Shown here one piece after another: positions 17,701 to 25,984 of a stretch of 64,000 nucleotides of DNA. Within the stretch, counting starts at the first letter, position 1, and each line of letters starts with the position of its first letter. Below the pieces are notes generated by a model. That model was not told the origin of the DNA and ran no database searches. It worked only from the letters and a program-made list of their open reading frames with translations. The stretch lies in NCBI GenBank assembly GCA_012034405.1, contig JAAVLZ010000006.1, positions 62,001 through 126,000 on the forward strand, read 5' to 3'. Source of the DNA: Oscillospiraceae bacterium HV4-5-C5C (GTDB taxonomy: Bacteria > Bacillota > Clostridia > Saccharofermentanales > Fastidiosipilaceae). The translations under genes were made by a program, and so were the position numbers.

Positions 17701-18819
17701 ATGGAAAAAATATATGGCGTTAACTTGGGTAACTGGTTGGTTTTGGAAAAATGGATGGATCCGGGCTTGTTTGAAGGGACTGATGCCGAGGATGAGACAG
17801 ATCTGTGCAATATGCTGCCCCGTCAAACATTACTCAACCGCCTCCAAAAACACCGGGATAGCTACATTACCAGGAAAGATTTTGAATGGATTAAGGAACG
17901 GGGAATCAATACCCTGCGCATCCCGGTGCCGCACTTCATATTTGGGGACGATCCTGTATTTTGCTCGCCATATGTGGGCTGCATTGAATATCTGGACAGA
18001 GCCTTTGATTGGGCTGAAGGGGTTGGATTGAAAATCCTGATTGATTTGCATACTGCGCCGGATAGCCAGAACGGTTTTGACAACGGCGGCATTTGTGGGG
18101 TGTGCAAATTTGCGCAAAAGTCGGAAAATGTTGAGCGAGTCATTAAAGTTCTGGGTATGCTGGCGCAGCGTTATGCTGCCAGCCCGGCGCTATGGGGGAT
18201 TGAGATCCTCAATGAGCCGGTTTCCGGAGACCTGTGGCCGTATATTCAGGCCAGGTATCCGGCTAGGGATCCCGAGCGGGCGCAAGGTAGCACCTATGTT
18301 TCGCTGAACTTTTTATACGATTTTTATACCCGAGCCTATCAGGAGCTAAGACACTGGCTGAAAGAAGATAAAGTTATTATGTTTCATGATGGCTTCAGAT
18401 TGACTGCCTGGAAAGAATTTATGCAGACAGAAGCCTTTCAAAATGTCTGGCTGGATACGCATATTTATGTTGGAATGCTGCCCGTTGCAGGTGAACGGAC
18501 TGATGCCATGATTGTGGCAGAAATTCTGGACCAGCATCGCAGCCAAATCAAGGAAATGGCGCGTTATTTCCCGGTAGTGGTTGGCGAATGGTGCCTGTCT
18601 CATAACCGGAGTGATTTAGAACGATTGTCTCCATGGCAAAAGCAGCTATCGTATCGACTGATAGCAGACGCTCAATTAAGTGCCTGGGATAGTGTAGCCG
18701 GTTTCTTCTTTTGGAGCTACAAGCTTATATCTGAGCCTGAAGGCTGGGACTTCCGCAGAGCGGTAAACAAGGGCTGGCTGCCGGATCACTTTGGCGCGCA
18801 GGCTGCCGATAACCATTGA
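17701..18819 (+). CDS. Glycoside hydrolase family GH5, exo-beta-1,3-glucanase-like
   Basis: Cytoplasmic TIM-barrel hydrolase (372 aa). The opening GVNLGNWLVLEKWMDPGLFE closely resembles the start of yeast-type exo-1,3-beta-glucanases (GH5 subfamily 9). Catalytic residues: acid/base Glu172 in EILNEP and nucleophile Glu296 in VVGEW. TLRIPVPHF and DLHTAPDSQNG are substrate-cleft motifs. No signal peptide. It is the last gene of the operon, 19 bp after the GH30 gene with AGGAGGGG before the ATG. Family assignment is strong; the subfamily is inferred from the N-terminal motif. Confidence 0.88.
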   Translation: MEKIYGVNLGNWLVLEKWMDPGLFEGTDAEDETDLCNMLPRQTLLNRLQKHRDSYITRKDFEWIKERGINTLRIPVPHFIFGDDPVFCSPYVGCIEYLDRAFDWAEGVGLKILIDLHTAPDSQNGFDNGGICGVCKFAQKSENVERVIKVLGMLAQRYAASPALWGIEILNEPVSGDLWPYIQARYPARDPERAQGSTYVSLNFLYDFYTRAYQELRHWLKEDKVIMFHDGFRLTAWKEFMQTEAFQNVWLDTHIYVGMLPVAGERTDAMIVAEILDQHRSQIKEMARYFPVVVGEWCLSHNRSDLERLSPWQKQLSYRLIADAQLSAWDSVAGFFFWSYKLISEPEGWDFRRAVNKGWLPDHFGAQAADNH

Positions 18820-18855
18820 TAACTCTGGCTGACCGGCCCGAAGGCTGCATCCTGA

Positions 18856-18891
18856 TTGACAAGTGGGAAGTATATGAATAATATAATACAT
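18856..18891 (+). promoter_or_regulatory. Promoter/operator region of first glutathionyl-hydroquinone reductase
   Basis: TTGACA at 18856-18861 and TATAAT at 18882-18887, with an unusually long 20-bp spacer. The -10 lies within an AT-rich near-palindrome. ATATAATACAT at 18881-18891 also occurs in the leader of the paralogue (22625-22635). Confidence 0.5.
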
Positions 18892-18931
18892 ATAAAATCA
18901 GTCTGAAAACAATGAAATGAGGACGATTACC

Positions 18932-19891
18932 ATGAGTCATGTCGCAGAAGTAGATGCAACGGGCGCCTTTCAACGCCAGGAAAACGCTTTCGCCACGCCA
19001 TTTGGCAGCGGTGCGGGTGACCTGCCGGTTGCCGCCAACCGCTACCGCCTGCTTTGGGCGCCGGTCTGCCCCTGGGCACATCGCGCTGTGATTGTCCGCC
19101 GTCTGCTGGGCCTGGAGTCAGTCATCAGTTTAGGCACGCTGGATCCGCTGCGACCGACTGATGTGCCGCGGGTTGATTGGGCTTTTACCTTAGATAAGGG
19201 CGGGGTGGATCCCGTGCTGGGTATCCGCTATCTCAGTGAAGCTTATCTGAAGGCTGATCCCGCCTATCAGGGCCGCCCGACTGTTCCGGCGCTGGTAGAC
19301 CTCAGCAGTGGCAAAGTCGTTTATAACGACTACCACGAACTGACTTATGAGCTGGAGCGTAAATGGAAGCCCTATCACGGTGCCGGGGCGCCAGACCTGC
19401 TGCCGGTAGACCTGGAGGCGGATATCCGGGCCTTAAGCCGTAAAATCTTTACCCAACTGAATAACGGCGTATACAGGGGTGGGTTTGCCGAGTCTCAGTC
19501 AGCTTATGAAGAGGCGTATGATGATGTCTTTAGTATGCTGGATGAACTGGAAATGCGGCTGGCTCACAGCCGCTATTTATTTGGCAGTCACCTGACCGAT
19601 GCTGACATAAGGCTTTATGTGACCCTGGCCCGCTTTGACGCCGCCTACCATACCGCGTTCCGCATGAACCGCAACCGGTTGATTGACTTCCCCAATCTTT
19701 GGGCTTATGCCAGAGACCTTTATCAGACCCCGGGCTTTGGTGACACAACGGACTTTTTAGCCATCAAGCAGCACTACTTTACCTCAATTACGATTGATGA
19801 GGAAAACAGCGGCTTCAGGGTGCTGCCAAAAGGACCGGATTTATCCGGCTGGCAGCAACCGTCCGGCCGGGATCATCAGGTATATATCTGA
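18932..19891 (+). CDS. Glutathionyl-hydroquinone reductase (Xi-class glutathione transferase, YqjG/ECM4 type)
   Basis: Cytoplasmic Xi-class GST (319 aa) expected to reduce glutathionyl-hydroquinones, or related thiol adducts, to hydroquinones. The redox Cys46 is in APVCPWAHR, the diagnostic CPWAHR motif. The N-terminal thioredoxin fold is followed by an all-helical C-terminal domain with SRYLFG..TDADIRLYVTL and the conserved FPNLWAYARDLYQTPGFGDT. The start at 18932 follows a TGAGGA site; the ATG at 18917 overlaps that site. A close paralogue lies on the opposite strand at 21655-22596. Glutathione is uncommon in Clostridia, so the natural thiol partner is uncertain. Confidence 0.92.
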   Translation: MSHVAEVDATGAFQRQENAFATPFGSGAGDLPVAANRYRLLWAPVCPWAHRAVIVRRLLGLESVISLGTLDPLRPTDVPRVDWAFTLDKGGVDPVLGIRYLSEAYLKADPAYQGRPTVPALVDLSSGKVVYNDYHELTYELERKWKPYHGAGAPDLLPVDLEADIRALSRKIFTQLNNGVYRGGFAESQSAYEEAYDDVFSMLDELEMRLAHSRYLFGSHLTDADIRLYVTLARFDAAYHTAFRMNRNRLIDFPNLWAYARDLYQTPGFGDTTDFLAIKQHYFTSITIDEENSGFRVLPKGPDLSGWQQPSGRDHQVYI

Positions 19892-19980
19892 TTACTGCAT
19901 CATCATGGCCCTGTGTGTAATCTTCCGGCATGTGCACGTTAACCATCCGGTCATGATACGCCATTTACTAGACCCTTCAG

Positions 19981-20017
19981 AACAACCGCCGGGCTTAGCT
20001 TATACCCGGCGGTTGTT
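19981..20017. terminator. Hairpin terminator between convergent genes
   Basis: Perfect 13-bp stem AACAACCGCCGGG (19981-19993) with CCCGGCGGTTGTT (20005-20017) and an 11-nt loop. It lies between the plus-strand reductase and the minus-strand acetyltransferase. The stem ends in TTGTT on the plus strand and also in TTGTT when read on the minus strand, so it may act in both directions. Confidence 0.7.
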
Positions 20018-20045
20018 TGCTGTGCTGACTTTCTATCAGTTCACG

Positions 20046-20621
20046 CTACACGGTAGCTGATGTCTGGACCTCCGGCGGCAGATCGGTTTTTTGTTCGCCG
20101 GCGCGATAGCTGCCAAATGGCCGCTTTTCATAGCTGTTGTCCGCAAACCGGTAATGCTCAGGCAGCAGAAAGCCGGTTTCCTCCATCCAATCCTGCTTTT
20201 CAGCAGCATCGGCCAGGCGGACAAAGCCGGTTTTCTGACGCCGGAATCCCAGCCGTTCATAAAATTCAATCGTCTGAGGATGGGTGTATAAAATGACGGT
20301 GCAATTGGGGACCTGCTCCAGCAAGGCCTCAATCAGCCGGCGCCCCAATTGCCGTCCGTGATAGGCTTCATTCACCGCCACGTTATAGATCGCTGCCTGA
20401 CAAACTCCATCTGACAGCGCGCGGGCACAGCCAACAAGGACCGGTCCGTCATAAACAAAGGCAACGGCATAACTGTTTTCAAAGGCTTGCTGCTGTAATT
20501 GAGCATTATTATGACTCAGGCCGAAACCTGCCAGCAAATCAGCCACCTGCTGCCAGTCAATATGATTTTTATCCGTGCGGATGTGCAGGTCATGCTGCCG
20601 CTGTGAAACAGAATCAGTCAC
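20046..20621 (-). CDS. GNAT family N-acetyltransferase
   Basis: Acetyl-CoA-dependent acyltransferase (191 aa) of the GNAT fold. AAIYNVAVNEAYHGRQLGRRL contains the beta4 strand and acetyl-CoA loop, and EFYERLGFRR is the usual C-terminal motif B. The extra ~45 residues after that are unusual for the family. It begins with GTG at 20621 overlapping the cysK stop (GTGA), so it is translationally coupled to cysK. The substrate is unknown; coupling to cysK could suggest an amine or thiol compound of cysteine metabolism, but this is only context. Confidence 0.85.
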   Translation of the reverse strand: MTDSVSQRQHDLHIRTDKNHIDWQQVADLLAGFGLSHNNAQLQQQAFENSYAVAFVYDGPVLVGCARALSDGVCQAAIYNVAVNEAYHGRQLGRRLIEALLEQVPNCTVILYTHPQTIEFYERLGFRRQKTGFVRLADAAEKQDWMEETGFLLPEHYRFADNSYEKRPFGSYRAGEQKTDLPPEVQTSATV

Positions 20622-21613
20622 TGTACGCCTCCTATTACACCGGCGGTTTCAGGCTGCGCCGTGGTGGTAACGAGATCTGGCTCCTGGGGATAGATATCTG
20701 CGGACAGATATCGTTCGCCGGAATCGGGAAAGAGCGTCAGGAGCGTGCGCCCGCGGTTTTCTGCCCGCCTGGCCAGATGGACCAGCGCCGCCAGCGCGGC
20801 TCCGGAGGACAACCCGACGGACAGGCCTTCCAGCCGGGCAGCTAAACGGGCGTAGTAAAACGCAGCCTCGTCCGTCACCTGCAGGATCTCCCGGTATAAG
20901 TCTTGCTGTAAAATAGGCGGGATCATGCCGCCGCCAATTCCCTGAATTTTATGCGGACCGGCCTGTCCCCCGGACAAAACCGGACAGCCGGCCGGTTCAA
21001 CGGCCACAATTTCCAGCGCCGGTTTCTTTTCCCGCAGATAGCTGCCGGCTCCGGTCAGCGTTCCGCCGGTGCCGACGCAGGCAACAAATACATCGATATC
21101 ACCCTCAGTATCCTGCCAGATTTCCGGTCCGGTAGTCTGGTAATGTGCCGCGACATTCTGCGGATTGGCTCCCTGACCCGGAACAAAGGACCCAGGGATA
21201 CCGGCAGCAATGGCGGCTGCTTTCTGACCGGCTCCCGGCATGTTCAGCTCACCTGGCGTCAGCACAATGTCCGCTCCGTAGCCTCGCAGCATCAGGATCC
21301 GCTCCTGACTGACATAGTCCGGCATCACCAGAATGACCTTGTAACCGCGGCTGGCGCCCAGGGCCGCCAGGCCAATGCCGGTATTGCCGCTGGTAGCTTC
21401 TACAATTGTAGCGCCTGGCTGTAATTGTCCGCTGGCTTCTGCTTTATCCAGCATTTGCCGGGCTATGCGGTCCTTGACACTGCCGGCCGGATTGACAAAT
21501 TCAATCTTGGCCAGCAAGCGGGACTGCAGCTGACAGGCTGTCTCAATCCGGTGCAGCCGCTGCAGCGGCGTGTGTCCGATCCATTGACTCATATCATCAT
21601 ATATCTTACCCAT
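20618..21613 (-). CDS. cysK: Cysteine synthase (O-acetylserine sulfhydrylase)
   Basis: PLP enzyme (331 aa) making cysteine from O-acetylserine and sulfide. Schiff-base Lys47 is in NPAGSVKDR; TSGNTGIGLA is the substrate loop; GTGGTLTGAG binds the PLP phosphate. Start 21613 is preferred (GGGGGT about 7 nt upstream); the upstream TTG at 21646 also reads as a -35-like TTGACA and lacks a ribosome site. It lies 41 bp after the second glutathionyl-hydroquinone reductase and overlaps the GNAT gene, so the three are probably one operon linking cysteine supply to thiol-dependent detoxification. Confidence 0.95.
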   Translation of the reverse strand: MGKIYDDMSQWIGHTPLQRLHRIETACQLQSRLLAKIEFVNPAGSVKDRIARQMLDKAEASGQLQPGATIVEATSGNTGIGLAALGASRGYKVILVMPDYVSQERILMLRGYGADIVLTPGELNMPGAGQKAAAIAAGIPGSFVPGQGANPQNVAAHYQTTGPEIWQDTEGDIDVFVACVGTGGTLTGAGSYLREKKPALEIVAVEPAGCPVLSGGQAGPHKIQGIGGGMIPPILQQDLYREILQVTDEAAFYYARLAARLEGLSVGLSSGAALAALVHLARRAENRGRTLLTLFPDSGERYLSADIYPQEPDLVTTTAQPETAGVIGGVQ

Positions 21614-21654
21614 ACCAATACCCCCGTATTCACTAAGTCCTGTCAAACACCCTT

Positions 21655-22596
21655 TCAGCCCCGGCCATGCGGCTGCTGCCAGATAGATAAATCCGGTCCC
21701 TTGGCTACAATCTGATAGGGATTATTGGCATGATTACCTAATTGATAACCACGCTTGATCGCGTCAAAATCCGTCGTATCACCAAAGCCCGGGGTCTGAT
21801 ACAGATCACGGGCGTAGGCCCAGAGATTAGGGAAATCCACCAGCCGGTTCCGGTTGGTTTTAAAGACCAGATAGTACGCGGCGTCAAAACGGGCCAGGGT
21901 CACATAAAGCCTTATATCTGAGTCAGTCAGCTGATCCCCGAACAGATACCGGCTCTGGCCCAGGCGTTGTTCCAGCCAATCCAGGCGCGCGAACAAGCGA
22001 TCATAGGCTTTTTCATATTCAGCCTGGGACTCGGCAAAACCGGCCTTATATACGCCGTTATTGACTTCATCAAATATGACTTCGTTCAGCTGATCAATCT
22101 GCGGGCGGAGCGCTACCGGGTATAGCTCCGGCGCGCCTTCGCGATGAAAGGGCTTCCAGACGGTCTCCCAGTAATTCGTCAGATGATGATAATCATTGTT
22201 CACGACCCGACGAGTCTTAACATCAACCACACAGGGGACGGTGGCGCGGCCGTTATAGGCGGGATCCGTTGCGGCGTAAATTTCAGGCAGATAGCGAATG
22301 CCCAGGACAGGGTCTACCCCGCCCGGATCCAGTGAGAATTCCCATCCCTGCTCAGTGCGGACGGGGCTGGCCTTGCCTGTGCTGATAACCTGATCTAAGC
22401 CTAACAGCTTAAAGGCGATGATCTGGCGGTGCGCCCAGGGACAGATGGGTGCCCACAGCAGCCGGTAACGGCCGGCTTCCACCGGTAACTGTCCTGGCTC
22501 AGAACCAAAAGGAGTAGAAAAAGCATTTTTTTGGCGGACAAAGGCGCCCTGGGCAGAAATTTCATGGGCGGATTCAGAGGTAGCAACCTGACTCAT
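21655..22596 (-). CDS. Glutathionyl-hydroquinone reductase paralogue
   Basis: Second Xi-class GST (313 aa), clearly homologous over its full length to the protein at 18932-19891. Redox Cys52 is in APICPWAHR; SRYLFGDQLTDSDIRLYVTL and FPNLWAYARDLYQTPGFGDT are shared almost verbatim. The start at 22596 follows AGGAGG; the longer frame from 22683 runs through the promoter region. It leads an apparent operon with cysK and the GNAT gene. Retention of two copies within 4 kb suggests different quinone substrates or dosage. Confidence 0.92.
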   Translation of the reverse strand: MSQVATSESAHEISAQGAFVRQKNAFSTPFGSEPGQLPVEAGRYRLLWAPICPWAHRQIIAFKLLGLDQVISTGKASPVRTEQGWEFSLDPGGVDPVLGIRYLPEIYAATDPAYNGRATVPCVVDVKTRRVVNNDYHHLTNYWETVWKPFHREGAPELYPVALRPQIDQLNEVIFDEVNNGVYKAGFAESQAEYEKAYDRLFARLDWLEQRLGQSRYLFGDQLTDSDIRLYVTLARFDAAYYLVFKTNRNRLVDFPNLWAYARDLYQTPGFGDTTDFDAIKRGYQLGNHANNPYQIVAKGPDLSIWQQPHGRG

Positions 22597-22624
22597 AACG
22601 GCCTCCTGACAATCATACAATAAC

Positions 22625-22683
22625 ATATAATACATGTATGAAATATATGGATGAAGCATACGGCGAAGCCAGGGCTTTGTCAA
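22625..22683 (-). promoter_or_regulatory. Promoter and operator-like leader of the reductase-cysK-GNAT operon
   Basis: Read on the minus strand: TTGACA (22683-22678), a 17-bp spacer and TATGCT (22660-22655). Just downstream is the perfect palindrome ATACATGTAT (22630-22639), overlapping the ATATAATACAT motif (22625-22635) shared with the other reductase gene. Confidence 0.6.
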
Positions 22684-22921
22684 GCCCCGGGTTTTGCTGC
22701 CTGGCTGCTGTTTTCAGAACTGCCGGACCAATTTACCGGCTGCTTTATGCTAAAATAAACTGCTTGACTGCCGGGACTCAGGACACGGCTGCAGGGATGC
22801 TGACTCAGGTATGAGGAGCCCTGGCCGTGGCTGTGCTGAATTCAGCAAATGGCCGGCAGCGCGCAAATCAAAACGCCGGCGGCTCGGCCTGCAACCGGTA
22901 ACAGGAAAGAAGGATCTTAAC

Positions 22922-23650
22922 GTGTCTGCCCAGGAAACCGCTTCCATGTCATTTACCGCCGCGGATTATGCCAGATTCAGGGCACGGATCAAACAGACAG
23001 ACTGGCAGGCGGCCTATCGGGCCGGACTGGCGCGGCAAAAGCGCCGCCGGGGCTTTCTTATAATAAAACGCCTGGGCGACCTGATCCTGTCGCTGTTACT
23101 GTTGCTGTTACTCTTGATTCCGTTTGCCATCATCGCGCTGACGGTCAAGCTGGATTCGCCCGGCCCGGTTTTTTTCAAGCAGCAGCGGATGGGCCGGGAT
23201 CTCAAGCCGTTTGCCATCTTGAAATTCCGGACCATGACCGCGGACGCGGAGCAGCGGGGCCGGCAGATAACGGTGGGAGCTGACCGCCGCATTACCAGGA
23301 CCGGCGCGGTGCTTCGCCGGTATAAGCTGGATGAACTGCCGCAGTTTATTAATGTGCTGAAGGGCGACATGTCCATTGTGGGGCCAAGACCGGAGGTGCC
23401 TCGCTATGTGGCGGCCTATCCGGAGGTCTTCCGGGTGCTGCTGTTAACCAGGCCCGGCATTACGGATCGCGCGTCCCTGGTTTACCGGGATGAAAATCAG
23501 GTACTGGAACAAAGCCCCGATCCGGAACGCAGCTATCTGGAAGAGGTGCTGCCGGCAAAACTCTGTCTGGCCCTGGATTATCAGCAAGAAGCAGGCGTAT
23601 TCCGCGACCTGAGGCTGATTTTTCAGACAGCGGCCCGGATGAAGAGCTAG
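22922..23650 (+). CDS. Undecaprenyl-phosphate sugar-1-phosphate transferase (bacterial sugar transferase family)
   Basis: Priming glycosyltransferase (242 aa) of the WbaP/WcaJ C-terminal-domain type that loads a sugar phosphate onto undecaprenyl phosphate for surface polysaccharide synthesis. After a basic segment, a hydrophobic hairpin lies near residues 56-76, followed by DSPGPVFFKQQRMG, LKFRTM, KLDELPQFINVLKGDMS and GPRPEVPRY, all conserved family motifs. The GTG start at 22922 is chosen because AAGAAGGA sits 7 nt upstream; the longer frame from 22811 is Arg/Lys-rich and unsupported. It is an orphan here: no other polysaccharide genes adjoin it. Confidence 0.92.
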   Translation: MSAQETASMSFTAADYARFRARIKQTDWQAAYRAGLARQKRRRGFLIIKRLGDLILSLLLLLLLLIPFAIIALTVKLDSPGPVFFKQQRMGRDLKPFAILKFRTMTADAEQRGRQITVGADRRITRTGAVLRRYKLDELPQFINVLKGDMSIVGPRPEVPRYVAAYPEVFRVLLLTRPGITDRASLVYRDENQVLEQSPDPERSYLEEVLPAKLCLALDYQQEAGVFRDLRLIFQTAARMKS

Positions 23651-23661
23651 CTTGCAGCAGG

Positions 23662-24609
23662 TTAGCGGTCCGCTTCAGATCGTGGCGACAGACTTAAGCC
23701 TAAGGTCCGCTCCTGTTCTTGCCGCTGCTCAGCCGATGGGAGGGGCATATCCGTGCGCCGGGCCTTGACCACGGATACCGGACGAGAGAGATCATTCAGG
23801 CTCAGGGAAGGGGAGCAGCCATAGCTCTGTTTGTAGGCGCGGAAAAAATTGGAGTAGGATCCAAAGCCCGCGTTTTGAGCGGCCTCGTTGAGCGCCTGCC
23901 CGCTGTAGATCGCTTTTTGCGCCACGGCCAGGCGCTTTAAGCGAAGATACTGCATGACGGTGGTGCCGGTGGCCTCGCGAAACAGTACGTTCAGGTGATT
24001 TTTACTGACATAAAAACGCTGGGACAGCTGATCCAGCGTTAGGGTATCAGCCAGGTGGTGGTTAAGATAGTCCAGAATGCGGCTGATCTGCGGACTTTGA
24101 GCTGTCTGCGGCACGGAGGCTCCGCTGTGCAGCGCGTAGATTTCACAGAGCAGGGCGGTCAGCCGGCTGCGAATGGCAATCGAGCGGATCTCTGCCGGCA
24201 GCTTTGACACCGCCAGCAGATCCTGAATGAAATGTTTCAGCTGATGCTCCGGCGGCAGACTGTAGCAGATGTTAGCGCCGCGGAAGGCTCCGGTCAGCAG
24301 GCGCCGGCTGTCCGGCTCCAGCAGAGACGACATAAAATGCACTGAAGCGCGCCGGTAGGGGGACTGGTTGTTCACCAGGACGCCGTGAAAGGTATTCGGC
24401 GCGATCAAAAGGACACAGGGGCTGTCAAAGCGGAATTCCTGACCTTCAACGCGATAGGTTACATCGCCTTCTTCATAGTAATAGATCTCATAGAACGGGT
24501 GGCAGTGCAGAATAAAATCCGGGCTGGGTTCAGTGCTTAATGAAGCCGCGCAATTAATCTGGTCATCAACCAGGGAACCGGACAAATAAGTTAGCTCATC
24601 AATTAGCAT
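23662..24609 (-). CDS. AraC family transcriptional regulator with N-terminal cupin domain
   Basis: Sugar-type AraC regulator (315 aa). The N-terminal cupin-like ligand domain has HCHPFYEIYYYEEG near residues 35-48. The C-terminal double helix-turn-helix has LTLDQLSQRFYVSKNHLNVLF and GFGSYSNFFRAYKQSYGCSP near residues 195-270. A 40-residue polar tail is extra. It stops 11 bp from the convergent sugar transferase. The nearest catabolic gene is the isomerase at 24960-25727 on the same strand; co-regulation is plausible but unproven. Confidence 0.9.
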   Translation of the reverse strand: MLIDELTYLSGSLVDDQINCAASLSTEPSPDFILHCHPFYEIYYYEEGDVTYRVEGQEFRFDSPCVLLIAPNTFHGVLVNNQSPYRRASVHFMSSLLEPDSRRLLTGAFRGANICYSLPPEHQLKHFIQDLLAVSKLPAEIRSIAIRSRLTALLCEIYALHSGASVPQTAQSPQISRILDYLNHHLADTLTLDQLSQRFYVSKNHLNVLFREATGTTVMQYLRLKRLAVAQKAIYSGQALNEAAQNAGFGSYSNFFRAYKQSYGCSPSLSLNDLSRPVSVVKARRTDMPLPSAEQRQEQERTLGLSLSPRSEADR

Positions 24610-24959
24610 GATTGTGACTGGCCACGGCCGTTTGGCAAATCAGACGGCCGTGGCACGGCCCTCCTTGTTAGTCTGCCGCCGGGGACAGCCGGCAGGCGAA
24701 GCGGTTGCCTCAAGTATAGGTCAAATCGGGATTTTTGCAATGTGTGTATGGGGACTGCCTCAGCCTGCGGCTTCGTTGGTTTTGGCGACTGGAACAGGGG
24801 CGCCAGGAGCCCGCGAAGGTAAAATAAAAGCTGTCGGAAACCGTGCCGCCAAAAGCTCGCGGCAGGTTCCGGACAGCCTGATTCAGAAAGTAACATGACG
24901 CCGCTCGTTAGCTAAAGCCGCGGCAGCGGACCCGCGGGGGACGCAGGATCACCAGCAGC
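24610..24959. other. Intergenic region with leader hairpin and terminator
   Basis: A 350-bp non-coding stretch between two minus-strand genes. It holds a perfect 10-bp inverted repeat, CCACGGCCGT (24622-24631) and ACGGCCGTGG (24644-24653), just upstream of the AraC start, and the isomerase terminator near 24821-24877. No gene is supported. Confidence 0.6.
24821..24877 (-). terminator. Terminator of the isomerase gene
   Basis: Read on the minus strand: GCTGTC...GACAGC arms (24876-24871 and 24835-24830) enclosing further pairing (GGAACCTGCCG with CGGCACGGTTTCC), followed by TTTTATTTT at 24829-24821. It lies about 85 bp after the isomerase stop. Confidence 0.75.
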
Positions 24960-25727
24960 CTATTTGTAGCCTAGTTCAGCCAGGTTGTCATAGCTCTTTT
25001 GCAGGCAGACAAATGGGTCTTCCTGGCAGACATCCTGCTCCACCAGAGCATAACGCGTCCCGGCTTGTTCCAGGGCGGGGAGAATCGCCTGGAAGTTCAT
25101 ATTCCCTTCCAGCACGGGCGCCATCACCGCGCTGACACCTTCAGGACGGATCAGCACATCCATGTCTTTCAGATGAATACAGGGAATCCGGCCGGCCAGG
25201 GTCTTGATCCAGCTGCAGACATCGCCGCCGGCGGCCTGCACCCAGTAGGTATCCAGGGTAAAACCCAGCTCATCTGCTTTAAAGGCGTCCAGCAATTGCA
25301 GGATGATGCGTTCGCCGTTCAGCTTGGCAAATTCCAGATGATGATTGTGATACATCAGCAGTTTGCCGGCCGCGGCAATCTTTTTGGCGGCTTCGCGATA
25401 GTCTTTGGCAAACCGATCCAGCCAGCCGGCATAGCGGTAGCGCTCCGGCATCATGCCAATGCCGATGTAATCGCAACCCAGGATTTCGTGCTCGGCAATA
25501 ACCTGCTCGGTCTCATTTAAAATACGGTCCGGATTGGTGTGGGTCAGGACGATTTTCAGCCCGTGCCGGTCACAGATGTCACGCACCTGCTGGGGAGGGA
25601 TGTCGCCGATGGCGGATATCTGGACCGTGGTGTAGCCCATGGCCGCCACCCGCTCCATGCTGAGATCCAGATCCGCGGCTGTCTGCGTAAATGATCTAAG
25701 GGTATAAAGCTGTGCTCCGAGAATCAT
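24960..25727 (-). CDS. Sugar phosphate isomerase/epimerase family TIM-barrel protein
   Basis: Xylose-isomerase-like TIM barrel (255 aa) of the IolE / DTE / AP-endonuclease-2 superfamily. The four metal ligands can be placed: Glu132 in HHLEF, Asp159 in LDTYW, His185 in IHLKD and Glu230 in VEQD, the pattern of metal-dependent ketose epimerases and related lyases. It is divergent from two Gfo/Idh/MocA oxidoreductases. Such combinations act on 3-keto-sugars, inositols or C/O-glycosides in other bacteria; which of these applies here is unknown. Cytoplasmic, no signal peptide. Confidence 0.88.
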   Translation of the reverse strand: MILGAQLYTLRSFTQTAADLDLSMERVAAMGYTTVQISAIGDIPPQQVRDICDRHGLKIVLTHTNPDRILNETEQVIAEHEILGCDYIGIGMMPERYRYAGWLDRFAKDYREAAKKIAAAGKLLMYHNHHLEFAKLNGERIILQLLDAFKADELGFTLDTYWVQAAGGDVCSWIKTLAGRIPCIHLKDMDVLIRPEGVSAVMAPVLEGNMNFQAILPALEQAGTRYALVEQDVCQEDPFVCLQKSYDNLAELGYK

Positions 25728-25984
25728 ATCAAGCTCCTCTCTGATCCGGCAGCAGCTGTGCCGGTGGTCCGTTCAAGATCTGCTTTCATCATAGTCTCCG
25801 GTAACAGCTTTGTGATAAGCGCGGCCGGCATGTCCGGGATATCTGCAAAGTTTAGGGGGCTTGCTGCAAACAGCAGGAAATTTGCTTAAACTATCCTATG
25901 ATTAAGGAATCCGAGCCTGCCAAACCCTGGCTCTGCAAACTAAGCTTAAACAACTGCCCTGAGTACGAGGAGGCATGAGAGACG

